Of a DNA stretch of 64,000 nucleotides, positions 60,643 through 64,000 are shown in pieces. How positions within the stretch are numbered: position 1 is the stretch's first letter; every line of letters starts with the position of its first letter. The stretch spans positions 1 through 64,000 of the forward strand of contig JAVBRU010000033.1 in assembly GCA_031547595.1 (NCBI GenBank), in the 5' to 3' direction. The position numbers and the translations under genes are program-made. Origin of the DNA: JAVBRU01 sp031547595. GTDB lineage: Bacteria; Bacillota; Clostridia; Christensenellales; Aristaeellaceae. The notes under the pieces were generated by a model. It was not told the DNA's origin. It saw nothing but the letters and a program-made list of their open reading frames with translations, and made no database searches.

Positions 60643-62706
60643 TTATTTTTCGAGTCCCGCCAGCACAAAGTACACCGGGGAGTTCCAATAGATGGTCACC
60701 TCGTTGGAGGCGTAGCTCTGGTCGTTATCCGCATAGCACTTGGCCGGGGGCATGTCCTTGAGCACGGCGGCAATGTATGGGTCTTGCAGCTGCGCTTCCG
60801 GGCCGCCCACCACCATGCCGGGCACGGCGGCGCCAACGGCTTGGGATGGCCGATGGTGCGGATGCTCCGCTGCTTTTTGGCCAAAGCCCGTCACAAAGCT
60901 CTGCGCCAGGGCATTTCGGCCAAACAGGTAGTGTACATGCTCCAAAGCGGCCTCCACATAAGCGGCGTTTTTTGCAAAATAATCGCCCATCAGCAGGATC
61001 ATGGCGTTATTGGCCACGATCATATTGCTGCCCCAGGGATAGTCTGTGCCAAGGGACACGCCATACGGCTCGGCCTTCGTGGCGAGGAGCAGCCTGTCGC
61101 ACTGCCTGAGGAACGCCTCCAACACCTGCCGGCGAAGCGCCGCATCGGTCTTGTCCGCTGCTGTCAGCAGATATTCCACATTGCCATAGTCTCCCACATC
61201 GGCCCAGCCCAGGCCCTCGGACGCAGGCAGCGCCTTCAGCGCGTCGTGATAGATGTCCTTGCCCGTGGCGCGGTAGAGCGCACAGGCGGCAAAGTAGCGC
61301 TCATCCGTGGTATTTTCATCGCCGTATTCCCCGGTCACAATCCCCTCCGGATTTACAAACCCCGGCGCGGCAGGGTTGGCCTCCAGCCAACTCCATGCGC
61401 GCTCCGCCGCCGCGATCAGGCGTGCGTCATCGTAATGGAGCGACGCCATCGCCATCACGGCTGCAAAATCCGCCGTGGCCGCGGCCGAAACGGGGCAGAG
61501 GATCAGCTCGTCTTTCTCTTCCTCCGGCATGATAAACCCGCAAAAACTTGCCGCCGTCACCTTGTGATAGACGCCGCCGTTGGCTGCATCCTGCATTTTC
61601 AGCAGCCAATCCAGCTCAAACTTCACGACCGGCAGCACCTCTGCCGGGTCTGCAAAGCCAAACTCCACTGTCCACAGAAGATCGGCCACCGTCTTGGCCG
61701 CAGGCACCACATAGCGGCCATAATCCCCGGCATCGTGCCAGCCGCCGGACACATCCTTGTACTGATCAGTGCCGTAAATCCGCGCGTCCGCCGTATGGCA
61801 GGCCGGATGGCTCCACGCACCCGCATCCACAGCCACGCCGCACTGCTGGATGTTCAGCATATCAAGCACCGCCGCGCGCACGGCCTGGTACGGCGCGTCC
61901 TTGATTTCAAAGGCCGCAGAATCTCCCTCTTGGCAACGCAGCACATAGGTGCCGGGCGTTTCCAGCAGGGAGAAATCCACCGTGCGCACCATTTGACCGG
62001 CAGACGCGCTATACACGGCGTCCCCCGGCGTCAGGGTGTATATTGCCTGCCCGCTGGCAGTATCGATCACTTTGATCACGGCATCGTTGCCCGTCAGTGT
62101 AGCCAGTTTTGGGCCCTTGGGCGTATAGCCCAGCTGGTTGATTTGAATGGGCATCGCATCCGGACCTCCTTCTTTGATTTCGTCGCCTTCCAACAGAATA
62201 AGAGAAAAGTGTGCCAATGTGATGACGTGCGCATCATGCGCCTTGCCGCCCGTTTGCTCCACCCCCAGGTTGAACACCAGCCGCGCGGCCGGGTCGGAAG
62301 CGTCGGTCATGGTGAAATCGATGGTGTACGCCTGCAATTCCGGCGTGAGGGAAATCTCTTTGTCGCAATACCCAGTATAGGGCGTGCCGTTTTTCTGGAT
62401 ACGCATCACGCCTGTGCGTAGCGTAGTGGACGCGGCCTCAAAACTCAGGCGATACCGGCTGCCCTCGGCCAGCGAAATGCCGTCATGCGTCAGCTGCACG
62501 CCCCACACCACGCTGCCCACCTTGCTGATGGTCAGCTGCCCGTTGCCCTCCGCATCTACGGCCAGCTTGGCGGCCCCGCCCTCCAGGTATGTGCCCCAGG
62601 CCTTCAGCCCGCCCGAAAAATCCCCGTTTTCCAGCTTGTTTTCCTCGCCAATGGCGGATGCCAGCACAAGGCTTGCAATCAGCAAAACAACTGCTATGCG
62701 CTTCAT
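60643..62706 (-). CDS. Secreted glycoside hydrolase family 9 protein
   Basis: A 687-residue exported enzyme. Residues 1-20 form a signal peptide (MKRIAVVLLIASLVLASAIG). A carbohydrate-binding module of the CBM4/9 type follows (NGDFSGGLKAWGTY to about residue 165), then an Ig-like CelD N-terminal domain (PIQINQLGYTPKGPK), then the GH9 barrel with catalytic Asp residues in GGWHDAGDYGRYV, the HHRPS motif and the acid Glu in ASNEVTIYWNSPV. Likely acts on beta-1,4-glucans or related oligosaccharides outside the cell. ATG at 62706 follows GGAGGGG. No dockerin or sortase signal is visible. Confidence 0.93.
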   Translation of the reverse strand: MKRIAVVLLIASLVLASAIGEENKLENGDFSGGLKAWGTYLEGGAAKLAVDAEGNGQLTISKVGSVVWGVQLTHDGISLAEGSRYRLSFEAASTTLRTGVMRIQKNGTPYTGYCDKEISLTPELQAYTIDFTMTDASDPAARLVFNLGVEQTGGKAHDAHVITLAHFSLILLEGDEIKEGGPDAMPIQINQLGYTPKGPKLATLTGNDAVIKVIDTASGQAIYTLTPGDAVYSASAGQMVRTVDFSLLETPGTYVLRCQEGDSAAFEIKDAPYQAVRAAVLDMLNIQQCGVAVDAGAWSHPACHTADARIYGTDQYKDVSGGWHDAGDYGRYVVPAAKTVADLLWTVEFGFADPAEVLPVVKFELDWLLKMQDAANGGVYHKVTAASFCGFIMPEEEKDELILCPVSAAATADFAAVMAMASLHYDDARLIAAAERAWSWLEANPAAPGFVNPEGIVTGEYGDENTTDERYFAACALYRATGKDIYHDALKALPASEGLGWADVGDYGNVEYLLTAADKTDAALRRQVLEAFLRQCDRLLLATKAEPYGVSLGTDYPWGSNMIVANNAMILLMGDYFAKNAAYVEAALEHVHYLFGRNALAQSFVTGFGQKAAEHPHHRPSQAVGAAVPGMVVGGPEAQLQDPYIAAVLKDMPPAKCYADNDQSYASNEVTIYWNSPVYFVLAGLEK

Positions 62707-62786
62707 AGGCTTCCCCTCCAAGAAATATGTTTGATTCTAAAACGTTTTCGAACCCTGGTTTTACAGTATTTCAATATGGAAAAGTG

Positions 62787-63293
62787 TTACTGCGCTGCCG
62801 CACCCACCTCGTATTCCATTAAATACACATGTTCCTGGCTGATCAACTGCTTGATTTCGGCCAGGTCATTCACCGTAATGCCCGGTATTTCCAGCGCATA
62901 TGCGCCGCAGGATGCTTGCCCCTCGTGGCGATAGATATGCTTTTCCGCTTCGCCTTTGCAATAATCACAGCAGCCGCTTGGGCAGCGGGCGGCGCGGGCG
63001 GGGTACTTTTCAATCAGCGTGCTCACAATATCTTCAAACCGCTTCGAATACCCCTTGCATGCCGAAAAACGCAGCGCAAAAAATGGCGCAGGCGCTTTGC
63101 CTGTGCGAATGCCCATCTTGGCCATCTGTTTGTTGTGCAGGGCATGCTTGAAGGAGAGGTTCGTCTTTTCCTTTTGTGGATGATAGCCCAGCGCCGCCAG
63201 ATAAGCAATAACCTCTTCATAAACTGGCCGGGCATCGTCCTCCAGTGTTGCTAAAAACGCTTGTGCCAATTCTTCCTGCTTCTTTGTTTTCAT
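62787..63293 (-). CDS. Cys-rich protein of unknown function
   Basis: A 168-residue soluble protein. A Cys cluster (RCPSGCCDYCKG) and a later SCGAY suggest metal binding; the block FALRFSACKGYSKRFEDIV is well formed. No family recognised with confidence. It has no close neighbour on its strand within 80 bp. Confidence 0.6.
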   Translation of the reverse strand: MKTKKQEELAQAFLATLEDDARPVYEEVIAYLAALGYHPQKEKTNLSFKHALHNKQMAKMGIRTGKAPAPFFALRFSACKGYSKRFEDIVSTLIEKYPARAARCPSGCCDYCKGEAEKHIYRHEGQASCGAYALEIPGITVNDLAEIKQLISQEHVYLMEYEVGAAAQ

Positions 63294-63435
63294 CTAAAAG
63301 TCCATCCGATGCATTTTTCTCACTTTTGTAGGTTCATCATACCATAAAATCGTGATTTTATCAAGTCTTGTATATTCTGCGCGAAGGTTGTATTGTAGCG
63401 CAACAATTTTCATTACATTTTATTAATTTCTCTCG

Positions 63436-63464
63436 TTGACAAATACTCTGCGGCGGAGTATAAT
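63436..63464 (+). promoter_or_regulatory. Perfect consensus promoter of tRNA-Leu
   Basis: TTGACA (63436-63441) and TATAAT (63459-63464) with exactly 17 bp between them, 27 bp upstream of the tRNA. Full consensus fits a stable-RNA promoter. Confidence 0.9.
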
Positions 63465-63491
63465 AATCAAGCTGTGTGGCGATGCCACCCT

Positions 63492-63576
63492 GCGGTCGTG
63501 GCGGAATTGGCATACGCGCACGTTTGAGGGGCGTGTTCTTAACCGAGTACGAGTTCAAGTCTCGTCGACCGCACCA
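63492..63576 (+). tRNA. tRNA-Leu (anticodon GAG)
   Basis: 85 nt including an encoded CCA. The acceptor stem GCGGTCG/CGACCGC is perfect, the anticodon stem CACGT/GCGTG closes the loop TTGAGGG with anticodon GAG, a long class II variable arm follows, and the T arm is ACGAG-TTCAAGT-CTCGT. Reads CUC/CUU. Confidence 0.95.
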
Positions 63577-63600
63577 CGTTACAACGTCAGTTGTAAGGAA

Positions 63601-63630
63601 AACAACCCATCACAAATGTGGTGGGTTGTT
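63601..63630 (+). terminator. Terminator behind tRNA-Leu
   Basis: AACAACCCATCACA pairs with TGTGGTGGGTTGTT over 14 bp (one T-G), followed by TTCGTTGT. Confidence 0.75.
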
Positions 63631-63910
63631 TCGTTGTCTTGCCAAATCGGGTGAGAGGATGCTTGATTTATAAGGTATCTGGCATCCGAAAATGCAGTTT
63701 TCGTCTATCCTTCCGTCAAGCCTTTTTACGGCGTGGAGCGATGATTCCGGGTTAGGGGACTTGAACCCACCTCCACAAAACAGCCTTTTCGGCCCCTGCA
63801 CCCACGCTGCGAGCTATCGTTTACGAGTTTGAGCATTTTCGGTGCAAATGCGAAACCAATCTCCGCATAACAATTTCTCAAGACAAATCAATGACCAACA
63901 GCACTGGTTA
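63631..63910. other. Region without a clear gene; tRNA T-arm-like remnant at 63755-63770
   Basis: No convincing coding frame is visible. On the minus strand GTGGGTTCAAGTCCCC (63755-63770) looks like a tRNA T arm, but no acceptor stem, anticodon arm or CCA accompanies it. It may be a scar of an integration event next to the tRNA gene. Confidence 0.3.
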
Positions 63911-64000
63911 TCAGGCATGTTGTTTTGGGTCAATATATTCGTTCGTCCGCTTACCACGATTAGAGCGGAGTGCAGTTCCGAGGCCTTTTCTTGTCATTGC
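63911..64000 (-). CDS. Possible C-terminus of a gene running off the window
   Basis: Thirty in-frame minus-strand codons, ending LRSNRGKRTNEYIDPKQHA and a TGA at 63911-63913, run to the window edge. Codon usage and the basic then polar composition look protein-like, but the piece is too short for any assignment. An ATG lies one codon from the edge. Confidence 0.3.
   Translation of the reverse strand, partial: AMTRKGLGTALRSNRGKRTNEYIDPKQHA

Noticed and set aside
60631..62421. Long open frame opposite the GH9 gene
   Set aside because: The minus strand carries all GH9 catalytic motifs and a signal peptide; the plus frame has none.
63640..63900. Possible tmRNA or second tRNA on the minus strand (GTAAACGATAG and a T-arm-like GGGTTCAAGTCCC)
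   Set aside because: No acceptor stem, no CCA and no tag reading frame ending in Ala-Ala and stop; kept only as a possible remnant.

Overview
The window looks like a chromosomal segment of a fairly GC-rich Gram-positive anaerobe, most likely class Clostridia (Bacillota) of the gut type. This is inferred from AGGAGG-type ribosome binding sites, sigma-A promoters of the TTGACA-N17-TATAAT kind, two T-box leaders, a CIRCE operator, BlaI/M56 genes, a DUF4179 gene and ferredoxin-dependent 2-oxoacid oxidoreductase genes. Most of the window is ordinary core genome with tightly packed, often overlapping genes. No complete phage, transposase gene or CRISPR array was seen.

Layout: 0-1.6 kb, two amino-acid ABC permeases behind a repeat; 1.6-6.4 kb, a two-component system with an FtsX-type ABC transporter; 6.6-11.6 kb, a class A penicillin-binding protein and typA; 12-14 kb, a QueD-like protein with a zinc ribbon and an orphan sugar-binding protein; 14.2-24.5 kb, a long co-directional run (gpmI, deoC, ruvCAB, queA, psuK-psuG, galM, a metallo-hydrolase and small membrane proteins); 24.6-26.8 kb, metG under a Met T-box; 26.9-38.7 kb, oxidoreductases, an ECF sigma/DUF4179 pair, a WYL-regulator operon and two phosphotransferases; 38.8-41.2 kb, three related membrane proteins; 41.3-48 kb, a MITE-like element, CIRCE-controlled htpG, a MerR regulator and a secreted/membrane gene group; 48-52.7 kb, an XRE regulator and a duplicated BlaI pair with an M56 receptor; 52.7-53.2 kb, a symmetrical repeat cluster; 53.2-59.3 kb, the most interesting region (below); 59.3-64 kb, a methyltransferase, a PNPOx-like protein, a secreted GH9 glycosidase and tRNA-Leu.

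The main discovery candidate is the divergent pair at 53.2-59.3 kb. On the minus strand an ATPase gene and four genes for a 2-oxoacid:ferredoxin oxidoreductase of the VOR (2-ketoisovalerate) type are preceded by a consensus promoter, a 25-codon leader ORF full of Leu/Val/Ile codons and an intrinsic terminator. This is the architecture of a ribosome-mediated attenuator. On the plus strand a protein that fuses an XRE DNA-binding domain, a cupin and an acyl-CoA synthetase lies behind a T-box leader whose best specifier triplet is ATC (Ile). Both leaders should raise expression when branched-chain amino acids are scarce. I infer an anabolic salvage route: branched-chain short fatty acids are activated to acyl-CoA and reductively carboxylated by VOR to 2-oxoacids for Ile/Val/Leu synthesis.

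Other points worth attention are a family of hairpin elements with a conserved core and compensating outer stems next to GC-rich dispersed repeats, two BlaI promoters whose 9-bp dyads differ in a compensated way, an Lgt-like protein lacking the HGG motif, and a QueD-like protein without the usual catalytic Cys.
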